Positions 12,397 to 20,893 of a stretch of 32,010 nucleotides of DNA are shown here, in pieces. The notes beneath the pieces are model-generated. The model was not told the DNA's origin. It searched no databases and was given only the letters and a program-made list of their open reading frames with translations. This DNA comes from Acidimicrobiia bacterium (GTDB taxonomy: Bacteria; Actinomycetota; Acidimicrobiia; IMCC26256; PALSA-555), in assembly GCA_022865365.1 (NCBI GenBank), contig JALHSW010000632.1, forward strand, positions 1 to 32,010, in the 5' to 3' direction. Each line of letters opens with the position of its first letter. The first letter of the stretch is position 1. A program made the position numbers and the translations under genes.

Positions 12397-13785
12397 TCAG
12401 GCGCCGGGGATGCCGCCGCCCGGCATCCCGGGCAGGCCGCCGAGCGCACCGGGGTCCATGCCCGCCGGGAGCTGCATGCGCCCCTTCTTCCCCATCTTGC
12501 CTGGCTTGTTCATCGACTTCATCATCTGCTGGATCATCTTGAACTGCTTGAGGAGCGCGTTGACCTGCTGCGTGCTCGTGCCGCTGCCGTTGGCGATGCG
12601 CAATCGGCGTGAACCATTGATCTTCGACGGGTCGCGTCGTTCCGCTGGCGTCATCGAGCAGATGATGGCCTCGACACGCCCGAGCTCACCGTCGTCGATC
12701 TCGGCCTGACGCAGCTCCTTGGGCATCCCCGGGAGCATCCCGACGATGCTCGACAGTGGGCCCATCTTCTTCATCTGGCGCATCTGGTCGAGGAAGTCCT
12801 CGAGCGTGAACTGACCCTTGGCCAGGCGCTCCTGTGCCTTCGCCGCCTCCTGCGTGTCGAACGCGGATTCGGCCTTCTCGATGAGCGTCAACACGTCGCC
12901 CATGCCGAGGATGCGGCTCGCCATGCGGTCGGGGTGGAAGGCCTCGAAGTCCTCGAGCTTCTCCCCGACACCGGCGTACAGGATCGGCAGCCCGGTGGCC
13001 TCTTTGATCGAGAGCGCGGCGCCGCCGCGCGCGTCGCCGTCGAGCTTGGTGAGCACCACGCCCGTGAGCGGCACCGTCTCGCCGAACGCCTCGGCCACCG
13101 CGACCGCCTCCTGCCCGGTCATCGCGTCGACGATCAGGAGCGCATCGTCGGGCTTCACTGCGTCGCAGACCCGGGCGAGCTCCCCCATCATCTCTTCGTC
13201 GACCTGCAACCGGCCCGCGGTGTAGACGATCACGACGTTGCGGCCCAATCGCTCGGCTTCGCGCACGCCCTCACGCGCCACGGTGACCGGGTCCGTCGCC
13301 TCCGAGTACACCGGGACGCCGACGCGCTCGCCGAGGACGCGCAGCTGCTCCACGGCCGCGGGCCGCTGCAGGTCGGCGGCGACAAGCAGGGCGCGCTTGC
13401 CCTGATCGTGCTCCAGCAGCCGCGCGAGCTTCGCAGCCGCGGTCGTCTTACCGGAACCCTGGAGGCCGGCGAGCACGATGACCGTCGGCGGCTTAGACGC
13501 CACCGTGAGCTTGCCCGTCGCACCACCCAACGTGGCGACGAGCTCTTCCTGCACGATCTTGATGACCTGCTGCGCGGGACCGAGGCTCTGGGCCACCTCG
13601 GCACCGGTCGCGCGCTCCTTGATCCGGGCGATGAAGCTCTTCACCACACGGACGTTCACGTCGGCTTCGAGCAGGGCGAGCCGAATCTCGCGTGCGACTT
13701 CGTCGACGTCGGACGGTGTGAGCTTCCCGCGGGTGCGGAGTCGGCGGAAGATCCCGTCGAAACGATCGGCCAGCGCGTCGAACAT
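12397..13785 (-). CDS. ffh: Signal recognition particle protein Ffh (SRP54), with Tyr at the G3 Asp position
   Basis: Ffh (462 residues) binds signal peptides and 4.5S RNA and docks with FtsY at the membrane. The N domain covers about 1-95. The G domain has G1 GLQGSGKTT (107-115), G2-region DLQRPAA, G4 TKLDGD (246-251) and closing GVGEKLEDFEAFHP. The M domain (about 330-440) is Met-rich with the SRP-RNA-binding GSRRLRIANGSG and a Gly/Pro/Met tail. One key residue differs: G3 in SRP GTPases is DTAGR, but here residue 188 is Tyr (YTAGR). The codon is TAC (13222-13224 on the complement), one base from GAC. The rest is intact, so the gene is called functional. It lies 8 nt after ftsY, an ordinary pairing. 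Confidence 0.95.
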   Translation of the reverse strand: MFDALADRFDGIFRRLRTRGKLTPSDVDEVAREIRLALLEADVNVRVVKSFIARIKERATGAEVAQSLGPAQQVIKIVQEELVATLGGATGKLTVASKPPTVIVLAGLQGSGKTTAAAKLARLLEHDQGKRALLVAADLQRPAAVEQLRVLGERVGVPVYSEATDPVTVAREGVREAERLGRNVVIVYTAGRLQVDEEMMGELARVCDAVKPDDALLIVDAMTGQEAVAVAEAFGETVPLTGVVLTKLDGDARGGAALSIKEATGLPILYAGVGEKLEDFEAFHPDRMASRILGMGDVLTLIEKAESAFDTQEAAKAQERLAKGQFTLEDFLDQMRQMKKMGPLSSIVGMLPGMPKELRQAEIDDGELGRVEAIICSMTPAERRDPSKINGSRRLRIANGSGTSTQQVNALLKQFKMIQQMMKSMNKPGKMGKKGRMQLPAGMDPGALGGLPGMPGGGIPGA

Positions 13786-13793
13786 GCGCGGCG

Positions 13794-14915
13794 CTACCCC
13801 ACCAACGCGGCCGCGAACTCGGCCGGGTCGAAGTCGACGAGGTCATCGGCCGTCTCACCGACACCCACGAGCTTCACGGGCACGCCGAGCTCGGCCTCGA
13901 TCGCGAGCACGACACCGCCCTTCGCGCTGCCGTCGAGCTTGGTGAGCACGACGCCGGTCACGCCAACGGCGTCGGCAAACTCTCGGGCCTGCGCCAGACC
14001 GTTCTGTCCGGTCGTCGCGTCGAGCACGAGCAGCACCTCGCGGAGCGCGCCCGGGGTGCGCTCGACGACGCGACCGATCTTCTTCAGCTCTTCCATGAGA
14101 TTGACCTTCGTGTGGAGACGCCCGGCGGTGTCGACGAGCACGAGGTCGATGCCACGCGCGCCGGCCGCCTGCACGGCATCGAACGCGACCGCACCGGGGT
14201 CGCCACCCTCCTGCCCACGGATCACGTCGACCCCTACCCGCGCTCCCCACTCGGCGAGCTGGTCGGCCGTTGCGGCACGAAACGTGTCAGCGGCGGCGAA
14301 GAGCACCGAATGTCCGCTGGCGAGCTCGCGCGTCGCGAGCTTCGCAGCAGTGGTCGTCTTGCCCACGCCATTCACTCCCACGAGGATCCATGCGTTGGGT
14401 CGACCGGCGTCGAGCCGCAGGGTCCGGTCGACATCATCGTCGAGCTGCTCGGTGATCTCGGCCTGCAACAGCGCGGGCAGGCCATCGGCCTCCGAACGGC
14501 CCTCTGCCCGCGCACGGTCGCGCACACCGTCGAGCAGGCGCGCCGTGCTGAGTACGCCGACGTCGGCGAGAAGCAGTGTCTCTTCGAGGTCGTCCCACGC
14601 CTCGTCGTCGAGCTGGCGTGCCTTGAGCCGTCCGCGCATGCCGGCGAACGGAGCCCGGCTCTTGCCGAGCCGATCGCGCAGACGTCGTCGCCCGGGCACG
14701 CCGGAGTCCGGCGCCTCGGTCAGCCTCGATACGACGGACTCCGAGCCGTCAGCCGGCACGGATTCGCCGCGCCCCGACTCCTTGCTCTCGGGATCGCCGC
14801 CCGCCGCGGTGTCGCGACGGCGGCGCTCGCGACGGCCCAGCATGCGAGGCAGCGCGATCAGGAGCGCAGCGAGCGCGAAGATCGACACGAAGATGATCGT
14901 CTCGGCGGTGTCCAC
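13794..14915 (-). CDS. ftsY: SRP receptor FtsY
   Basis: A 373-residue SRP receptor GTPase. Unlike E. coli FtsY it has an N-terminal membrane helix (about 6-23, IIFVSIFALAALLIALP), as in other actinobacteria, then a charged linker (about 25-85). The N domain follows (WDDLEETLLLADVGV). The G domain contains G1 GVNGVGKTTT (180-189), DTFRAAT, a normal G3 DTAGRLHTK, G4 TKLDGSAKGG and closing GVGETADDLVDFDP. All catalytic and heterodimer residues I can see are normal, in contrast to Ffh. The GTG start at 14915 is 14 nt after the mscS-like stop. Confidence 0.95.
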   Translation of the reverse strand: MDTAETIIFVSIFALAALLIALPRMLGRRERRRRDTAAGGDPESKESGRGESVPADGSESVVSRLTEAPDSGVPGRRRLRDRLGKSRAPFAGMRGRLKARQLDDEAWDDLEETLLLADVGVLSTARLLDGVRDRARAEGRSEADGLPALLQAEITEQLDDDVDRTLRLDAGRPNAWILVGVNGVGKTTTAAKLATRELASGHSVLFAAADTFRAATADQLAEWGARVGVDVIRGQEGGDPGAVAFDAVQAAGARGIDLVLVDTAGRLHTKVNLMEELKKIGRVVERTPGALREVLLVLDATTGQNGLAQAREFADAVGVTGVVLTKLDGSAKGGVVLAIEAELGVPVKLVGVGETADDLVDFDPAEFAAALVG

Positions 14916-14929
14916 ACGAAACGCCGAGG

Positions 14930-15985
14930 CTACTGGTCGGTGCCCGTACCAGAGCCGTCGGGCACGTCGGGCGCCCGAGCGCCGGACACCAGTGGGTCGA
15001 CCGGAGGAGGCAGCAATCCGCCGACCTCGTAGGTGATGCGCTGCTGCTGTACCGGCAGGCTCACGCCGGCGGCGTCGAACGCGGCTTTGATCCGAGCCCG
15101 GAGCTCACGCGCAACGTTCCATTGCTCGAGCGGGACCGTCTTCACGACGAGCCGGAGCAGGATCCCACCGGCACCGATGTCTTCGACGCCCCAAACCTCG
15201 GGCTGATCGAGCAGCCGATCGCGCCACTCAGGGTCGCGCCACATCCCGTCGGCCGTGGACTGGATGACCTCGGTGGCGATCGGGATGTCGGTGTCGGGTG
15301 CCACCGCGACATCAAGCAGCGCCCGCGACCACTGCTGGGACTTGTTGCCGATGCGGGTCACCTGACCGTTCGGGACCCACCACACCACGCCCTCGACGTC
15401 ACGAAGGCGGGTCACACGCAGGCTCACCCACTCGACGGTTCCACTCGCCTCACCCATGTCGATCACGTCGCCGACGCCGTACTGGTCCTCGAGCAGCATG
15501 AAGAGTCCGGCCAGGAAGTCACGCACCACCTGCTGCGCACCCAAGCCGAGCACGATTCCGACGACCCCGGCTCCCGCGAGCAACGGCGCGAGGTCGATGC
15601 CGATCTCGCCGAGGACGATCAGTCCGGCGATCGACCAGATCAGGACGGTGGCGACGTTCCGCAGCACGGTGGCGAGCGTGTCGACGCGCTGCGTGCGCCG
15701 CCGCATCTCGACATCGGTGGGAACAGGAGTCGCGCCGCGATCACGAAATGGGGAGCTCCGCGGCTGCTCGCGCATGCCGCGGGCGACCTTGGCGACAAAC
15801 CGCCTGGTGAATCGCGCGGCGATCCACGCCAGCACCAGGATCAGCACGATGCGCAACGGCCGCGCCATCGCGTCGGCGACTTCGGCGGCGTCCTGGCTCC
15901 CCGAGACACGGAACACCGTTCGGCACAGCCACCCCTGGCTCGCCCGCGGGCCGCACGCGGCGACCTGCTGCGGATCGAGCGCCAT
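14930..15985 (-). CDS. MscS-family small-conductance mechanosensitive channel
   Basis: This 351-residue membrane protein has hydrophobic helices near 42-60 (RIVLILVLAWIAARF), 108-130 (VATVLIWSIAGLIVLGEIGI) and the pore-lining TM3, APLLAGAGVVGIVLGLGAQQ followed by VVRDFLAGLFMLLEDQYGVGD. This Gly/Ala-packed helix followed by FxxGxxxxxEDxxxVGD is diagnostic of MscS. The beta domain (GTVEWVSLRVTRLRDVEG ... VWWVPNG) and the C-terminal alpha-beta part follow, with a Pro-rich tail. It releases solutes on osmotic downshift. ATG 15985 is used; the Cys-rich first 30 residues are not typical, so a start inside (for example near residue 40, MARPLRIVL) is possible. It lies between smc and ftsY. Confidence 0.9.
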   Translation of the reverse strand: MALDPQQVAACGPRASQGWLCRTVFRVSGSQDAAEVADAMARPLRIVLILVLAWIAARFTRRFVAKVARGMREQPRSSPFRDRGATPVPTDVEMRRRTQRVDTLATVLRNVATVLIWSIAGLIVLGEIGIDLAPLLAGAGVVGIVLGLGAQQVVRDFLAGLFMLLEDQYGVGDVIDMGEASGTVEWVSLRVTRLRDVEGVVWWVPNGQVTRIGNKSQQWSRALLDVAVAPDTDIPIATEVIQSTADGMWRDPEWRDRLLDQPEVWGVEDIGAGGILLRLVVKTVPLEQWNVARELRARIKAAFDAAGVSLPVQQQRITYEVGGLLPPPVDPLVSGARAPDVPDGSGTGTDQ

Positions 15986-16003
15986 CAGCTCCGCACCATT
16001 GAC

Positions 16004-18901
16004 TCAGGACACGACGTCGACGACACGCTGGCTGATCACGCGTGTCGAACCGCCGGGCGGCATCGACACCCCGTACAGCACATCGCCAGCCTCCATCGTG
16101 CGCTTCTGGTGGGTCACGATCACCAGCTGTGCCTCACCACGGAACTCATGCACCAGATCGAGGAAGCGATGAAGGTTGACGTCGTCGAGCGAAGCCTCGA
16201 CCTCGTCGAGGAGATAGAAGGGTGAGGGGCGAGCACGGAACACCGAGAACAGGAACGCCAGTGCCGTGAGTGCTCGCTCGCCACCGGACAACAACGAGAG
16301 TCGGCGTACGTTCTTTCCCGACGGGCGCGCGTCGATCTCGATTCCGGTGTCGAGCATGTCGTCGGGATCAATCAGCGAGAGCTTGCCGGCGCCGCCCGGG
16401 AACAGGGTCGTGAAGAGCCGCTCGAACTGCTCGGCGACCTCCTGGAATGCCTGACCGAACACCGCGACGATCTCGCCGTCGACCGCACGGACGACGCGGT
16501 TCAGCTCCCGCCGAGTGGAGCGGACGTCGTCCAGCTGACCCTGGAGGAACTCGGCTCGCTCGTGCAGCGCCCGGTGCTCCTCGAGCGCCAAGGGGTTGAT
16601 CGGGCCCATGAGCCGGAGATCCCGCTCGAGTTCGCGCGCGCGGCCGGCCAGCGTCGTGCCCTCGGGCACCGGGGGCGCAGGCGCGTCGAGCGCGGCCGAT
16701 GCTTCCGCGTCGAACTCGGCCCGCAAGCCTTCGATCGATGCCTCGAGCTTCATACGCGACTCGGCGTCATGGATCTCGGCCCGCGAGGAGAGCTCACGTA
16801 CTTCGAGGAGCCCGCGCTCGAGCTCGGCGCGCGTCGCGCGAAGCTCGTCGAGCTGCTCCGCGGACGCGTGAGCCGCTTCGCTCTCGCTCCGGCGGCGGTC
16901 GCGCAGTCGAGCATGGAGCGCGTCGACCGCGTGGCGATGATCGACGAGGCGACGAGCGAGCGTCGCGTATACGGCGTCGCGGTCAAGGATCCGTCGGCGC
17001 TGATCTTGGGCGACATGCTGGGTCTGCGGGTCGCGCGCCGCCAAACGGCTCTCGACCTGACCGAGGCGGGCCGCGAGGATCGCTCGCCGCTCCTCGCCCG
17101 CGGCCCGCCTCACTTCGGCGGCGCTCGCGGCACCCAACGCGGCGCGGGCGGCTTCGACGGTCCGTTCCGCCTCGGCGCGGTTCACTTCCGCGCCGGTCGC
17201 TCGCTCCTGCGCCTCGTCGAGCGCAGCATGAGTGACCGCGGCGGCGTGCGCTCCCCCGACGTTCCAAGGACCGTCGCCGCCGAGACGATCACCTTCGGGC
17301 GTGACCGCGACGAGATCGGGGTGCGTGATGACGAGATCGAGTGCGATTCGCCAGTTGGCCACGAGAACCGCGCGCCCGAGGAGACGCGTCAGGGCGTCAT
17401 CGAGTCCGGGCACCCCGGCCCGCACCACTTCCGTGAGCGGACGCGCACCCGGCGGCACCGAGAGCCCGGGGGACGGCATCGCGCGCGTGGGGTTGACGAC
17501 GAGCACCAGCGCCTGCGCGTCGCCGCGGCGCAGGCGCTCGACCGCGAGACGTGCCGCGTCGTCGCCGCTCACCACCACGGCGCGCACCGCCTCACCGAGC
17601 GCGGACGCCACTGCCGCTTCGGCGCCAGGCTCGATCTCGAGGTGGTCCACCAGCGGGCCTATCACCCCGTCGATGCCCTCGAGCTCGTCGGCGGCCGCGT
17701 CGGCACGCGCGAGCCGGAGCTGCGCTTCGAGTGCGTCGGCGCGCGCCCGCGCCCGCGCCGCGTCACCCTCGGCGCCGCGCCAGCGCTCCTCGGCAGCGTG
17801 CATCGCGGTCTCCGCCGCTTCGACGGCGAGGAGTGCATCGGTGCCGGGAAGCGTGAGCCCTTCGGTTTCGACATCGAGGTTCGCGAGCTCGTTGCGAGCC
17901 GCGACCGCGTCTGCGACGAGCGTCTCGACGACCCCCCCGTCGGCCGCAGCCGTCAGCTCGCGCTCGAGACCGCGCCGCTTCTCCTCGAGCAGGGCCGAGA
18001 GGCCCCGGCCGCGTTCCCGGAGCGCCTCGGCCCGCACCATCCAGTCGGCGAGTCCTTCGTTTCCGAGCGCCGTCAGCGAGTGCTCTACATCGATGACCGC
18101 GTCGTCGAGTCGGCGCAGTCGCGCGCGCAGGTCGCCGTCGCGGGCGTCGAGGTCGGTACGTTCATCGCGCAGCCGCTCGAGGCGCGTCTGCAGGCCGGCG
18201 ATCTGATGGCCGGCGAGGTACAGCTTGATCGCCCGGAGCTCCGTCACCACCGCCCCGTGGCGCGACGACGCGTCGGCCTGTCGTTGCAGGGGCGCGAGCT
18301 GGCGACGTACCTCACGGAGCAGGTCGTTCAGGCGGAGCAGGTTGCCCTCGGTCGAGACGAGCCGACGCTCGGCGCGTTCCTTTCGTTTGCGGTACTTGAG
18401 GACGCCCGCGGCCTCTTCGACGATGGCGCGACGCTGCGAGGCCGATGCATTGAGAATCGTGTCGAGCTGACCCTGGCCGACGATCACGTGCTGCTCGCGA
18501 CCGATGCCCGAGTCCGAGAGCAGGTCCTGGATGTCGAGGAGACGGCACGGGACCGAGTTCAACTGGTACTCGGACTCGCCGGTACGGAACAACGTCCGGG
18601 TGATCGTCACCTCGGAGAAGTCGATCGGCAGCAGGCCGGCGCTGTTGTCGATCGAGAGTGAGACCTCGGCGCGCCCGAGCGCTTGGCGCTGCGCGGTACC
18701 GGCGAAGATGACGTCGTCCATCTTCGCGCCGCGAAGCGTGCGCGGGCCCTGGGCGCCGAGGACCCACGCGACCGCGTCGACGAGGTTGGACTTCCCGGAG
18801 CCGTTGGGCCCGACGACCACCGTCACGCCGGTCTCGAAGTCCAGCAATGTCCTTTCGGCGAACGACTTGAAGCCCTTGATCTCGAGCGACTTCAGGAACA
18901 A
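16004..18901 (-). CDS. smc: Chromosome partition protein SMC, unusually short
   Basis: This SMC ATPase is 965 residues, against about 1150-1200 for most bacterial SMCs. Both head halves are intact: Walker A GPNGSGKSN (31-39), the Q-loop region, the C-terminal signature LSGGERALTALA (871-882) and Walker B FYLLDEVEASLDD (895-907). The hinge spans about 405-552 (GVIGPLVDHLEIEPG ... GGDGPWNVGG). The arms are short: about 234 residues on the N side (171-404) and about 213 on the C side (553-765), roughly 100 fewer than usual on each. The start is TTG 18901, supported by FLKSLEIKGFKSF and a GGAG site 8 nt upstream. SMC organises and segregates chromosomes with ScpAB, which are not in the window. 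Confidence 0.95.
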   Translation of the reverse strand: MFLKSLEIKGFKSFAERTLLDFETGVTVVVGPNGSGKSNLVDAVAWVLGAQGPRTLRGAKMDDVIFAGTAQRQALGRAEVSLSIDNSAGLLPIDFSEVTITRTLFRTGESEYQLNSVPCRLLDIQDLLSDSGIGREQHVIVGQGQLDTILNASASQRRAIVEEAAGVLKYRKRKERAERRLVSTEGNLLRLNDLLREVRRQLAPLQRQADASSRHGAVVTELRAIKLYLAGHQIAGLQTRLERLRDERTDLDARDGDLRARLRRLDDAVIDVEHSLTALGNEGLADWMVRAEALRERGRGLSALLEEKRRGLERELTAAADGGVVETLVADAVAARNELANLDVETEGLTLPGTDALLAVEAAETAMHAAEERWRGAEGDAARARARADALEAQLRLARADAAADELEGIDGVIGPLVDHLEIEPGAEAAVASALGEAVRAVVVSGDDAARLAVERLRRGDAQALVLVVNPTRAMPSPGLSVPPGARPLTEVVRAGVPGLDDALTRLLGRAVLVANWRIALDLVITHPDLVAVTPEGDRLGGDGPWNVGGAHAAAVTHAALDEAQERATGAEVNRAEAERTVEAARAALGAASAAEVRRAAGEERRAILAARLGQVESRLAARDPQTQHVAQDQRRRILDRDAVYATLARRLVDHRHAVDALHARLRDRRRSESEAAHASAEQLDELRATRAELERGLLEVRELSSRAEIHDAESRMKLEASIEGLRAEFDAEASAALDAPAPPVPEGTTLAGRARELERDLRLMGPINPLALEEHRALHERAEFLQGQLDDVRSTRRELNRVVRAVDGEIVAVFGQAFQEVAEQFERLFTTLFPGGAGKLSLIDPDDMLDTGIEIDARPSGKNVRRLSLLSGGERALTALAFLFSVFRARPSPFYLLDEVEASLDDVNLHRFLDLVHEFRGEAQLVIVTHQKRTMEAGDVLYGVSMPPGGSTRVISQRVVDVVS

Positions 18902-19027
18902 GCGGTTGGCTCCTACTCCCCGTGCGGATCCCTCTGTGCCGAATCCCCTGTGCCGGATCGTAGCGACGAGTCCGCCCGGGGCCGCGGAGGTCGCGTCGTC
19001 CCAGGTCAGGGGCTCGCGAACTGGGCC
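18902..19027 (-). promoter_or_regulatory. smc upstream region with imperfect tandem repeat and possible -10
   Basis: On the minus strand TACGAT (18957-18962) resembles an actinobacterial -10 about 55 nt before the TTG start; no clear -35 is seen. Between them lies an imperfect tandem repeat of about 15 nt, seen on the plus strand as GATCCCTCTGTGCCG (18928-18942) and AATCCCCTGTGCCGG (18943-18957). GTAGGAG near 18910-18916 supplies the ribosome site. Confidence 0.3.
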
Positions 19028-19330
19028 CTAGCGGACCAGGAAGCCCCTCTCCGGGGCGGACGGCTCGTCGAGCGGGGGCTCGTCGCGCACCTCGACCTCG
19101 GTGACCCGAGCGCGGGTCGGCCCTTCGTGGCACCACGCGACCACCCGGGCGACGGCGTCGGGATCACCTTCGAACACCGCTTCGACGCGGCCATCGGCAA
19201 GGTTGGTCACCCAGCCGTCGACCCCGGCGGCGCGCGCTTCGTGCGCGCAACCGTCGCGGAACCACACGTTCTGCACGCGGCCCGACACCCAGAGGTGCCG
19301 CCGGACCCTCAGACCTGGCACGCGGGACAT
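19028..19330 (-). CDS. acyP: Acylphosphatase
   Basis: The 100-residue acylphosphatase hydrolyses carboxyl-phosphate bonds such as those of acetyl- or carbamoyl-phosphate. ATG 19330 is chosen because it gives the family length. The signature is RRHLWVSGRVQNVWFRDGCA, with the catalytic Arg in WFR, followed by GVDGWVTNLADGRVEAVFEG with the catalytic Asn in VTN. The common GRVQGV is GRVQNV here, a conservative loop change. The gene starts 22 nt inside the end of mutM in another frame, suggesting coupled translation. The position between smc and mutM is conserved in actinobacteria. Confidence 0.9.
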   Translation of the reverse strand: MSRVPGLRVRRHLWVSGRVQNVWFRDGCAHEARAAGVDGWVTNLADGRVEAVFEGDPDAVARVVAWCHEGPTRARVTEVEVRDEPPLDEPSAPERGFLVR

Positions 19331-20145
19331 GAGAAGGTGGACCGACCACCCACCCGCTCCCGCACGAGGACCTGACGGCAGCGACGACAGGTCTCGCCCT
19401 CGCGCGCGTACACCTTGTGGTGATGCTGGTACTCGCCCGGCTTCCCGAACAGGTCGACGTACTGCCCGTCGGCCAACGATGAACCGCGGTACTTCACCGC
19501 GTCCTGGAGCACTTCGACCATCGAACGGTAGAGGCGCCGGACCTCCTGTGCCGACAGCGAGTCGCTCATGCGGTCCCACCGCAGCCCGGCGCCCCACAGG
19601 ATCTCGTCGCTGTAGATGTTGCCGATCCCGGCCATGAACTTCTGGTCCATCAGCAACGGTTTGAGCTTCACGTGCTTCTGCGAGATCAGTCCCCAGAACT
19701 GCTCCCACGACACCGCGTGCTCGAGCGGGTCGATGCCGAGGTGCGAGAGCTCGCGCACCTTTGACAGCGAATCGGCCTCGGTCACGAACATCTCGCCGAA
19801 GGTGCGCGGATCGACGAACCGAAGCTGGCCGCCCTTCTGGAACGTGATCACCACGTGCAGGTGCTTCTGGCGCGCTTCGCGCGACGTCTTGGTGCGCAAC
19901 AGCTGTCCCGACATGCCGAGGTGGATCACGAGCACGTCATCGCCTTCGAGACCGAGCAGGAGGTACTTGCCACGTCGTTCGACCGACGTGATCTTCTTGC
20001 CCTCGAGGTGGTTGATGAACTGCTTGCGATTGTGGTGACGTCGCACCGACCGCATGCCGTCGACTTCCACCGTCTTGACGCGGCGTCCGACCACGTCGCG
20101 CTCGAGGTCGCGTCGCAACACCTCGACTTCCGGCAGCTCAGGCAT
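19309..20145 (-). CDS. mutM: Formamidopyrimidine-DNA glycosylase (Fpg/MutM)
   Basis: This 278-residue base-excision glycosylase/AP lyase removes 8-oxoguanine and ring-opened purines. The chain begins MPELPEVEVLRRDLE; after Met removal Pro is the catalytic nucleophile and the next Glu is essential, which fixes the start at ATG 20145 even though the frame is open to 20295. AGAGAGG precedes it. Other motifs are RRGKYLLLGL (catalytic Lys loop), VDPRTFGEMF, GIGNIYSDEILW (helix-two-turns-helix), and a C-terminal zinc finger CRRC ... CPAC with DNA-intercalating residues before it. It overlaps the rnc stop by 8 nt and the acyP start by 22 nt. Confidence 0.95.
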   Translation of the reverse strand: MPELPEVEVLRRDLERDVVGRRVKTVEVDGMRSVRRHHNRKQFINHLEGKKITSVERRGKYLLLGLEGDDVLVIHLGMSGQLLRTKTSREARQKHLHVVITFQKGGQLRFVDPRTFGEMFVTEADSLSKVRELSHLGIDPLEHAVSWEQFWGLISQKHVKLKPLLMDQKFMAGIGNIYSDEILWGAGLRWDRMSDSLSAQEVRRLYRSMVEVLQDAVKYRGSSLADGQYVDLFGKPGEYQHHHKVYAREGETCRRCRQVLVRERVGGRSTFSCPACQV

Positions 20146-20893
20146 CCGAATCCTCTCTCCCCGCACCGACCTGTACCCGCGCCGGTTCTCCTTCGTCGTC
20201 GGACGCATCCGGTACCAGCCGCTGCCACGCGGCGCGTGCTGCAGCCTGCTCGGCGTGCTTCTTGGAACGCCCCTCGCCTTCTCCGCGGGCGACACCTGCG
20301 ATGCTCACGGTCGCGAAGAACCGCTTCGAGTGATCCGGGCCCTCGGCTCGCACCTGGTAACGCGGCAGCTGGTCGAACTGGCGAGCGGCGAGCTCCTGGA
20401 GACGGGTCTTGTAGTCGTCGCCACCGGGCCCGGCCGCACCATCCCGGATGCGATCACCGAACAGGCGCAGTACCAGCGCGTCGGCCGCATCCCACCCGCC
20501 GTCGAGGTAGACCGCGGCGATGACGGCCTCCATCGCGTCGGCAAGGATGGAAGGCTTGGACCGTCCACCGGACGCGTCCTCACCCTTCCCGAGCACGAGC
20601 GCCGCGCCGAGTTCGATCTCGGACGCGATGTCGGCGAGCACTTCGGCGTTGACAACCGACGCGCGGATCTTCGCGAGCTCGCCCTCCGGAAGCTCGGGAT
20701 ACGCGTGGAACACGTGGACCGTCACCGACAAGCCGAGCACCGCGTCGCCGAGGAACTCCATGCGTTCGTTCGAATCGGTCTCGAGGTGTTCGGCACAGAA
20801 GGAGCGGTGGACGAGCGCGTGCTCGAGGTGGTCTCGGTCGTCGAACTCGTGCTCGAGGGCTGCCTCGAGGCACGCGAGCGCTTCGGCGCCCAT
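20138..20893 (-). CDS. rnc: Ribonuclease III
   Basis: RNase III (251 residues) processes rRNA precursors and cuts double-stranded RNA. The nuclease domain (about 1-150) holds the signature ERMEFLGDAVLGL (43-55), with metal ligands E46 and D50, and the second pair in ADAMEAVIAAVYLDGG (D119, E122). A double-stranded RNA-binding domain (about 157-225) follows: DYKTRLQELAARQF ... GRSKKHAEQAAARAAW. A 25-residue acidic tail ends the protein. The ATG at 20893 shares one base with the acpP stop, and the end overlaps mutM, so translation along acpP-rnc-mutM-acyP is tightly coupled. Confidence 0.96.
   Translation of the reverse strand: MGAEALACLEAALEHEFDDRDHLEHALVHRSFCAEHLETDSNERMEFLGDAVLGLSVTVHVFHAYPELPEGELAKIRASVVNAEVLADIASEIELGAALVLGKGEDASGGRSKPSILADAMEAVIAAVYLDGGWDAADALVLRLFGDRIRDGAAGPGGDDYKTRLQELAARQFDQLPRYQVRAEGPDHSKRFFATVSIAGVARGEGEGRSKKHAEQAAARAAWQRLVPDASDDEGEPARVQVGAGREDSDA

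Noticed and set aside
12279..12449. N-terminal extension of S16
   Set aside because: Overlaps the end of ffh and the leader; GTG 12278 has an AGAGGA site and starts at the family N-terminus.
12934..15036. A 700-codon open frame on the plus strand opposite ffh and ftsY
   Set aside because: It is antisense to two clear GTPase genes, has low-complexity Arg/Ser/Ala composition, and arises from GC-rich codon bias.
16562..18661. A 699-codon plus-strand frame opposite smc
   Set aside because: Antisense shadow of the smc coding frame; no domain or motif is visible and the real frame is certain.
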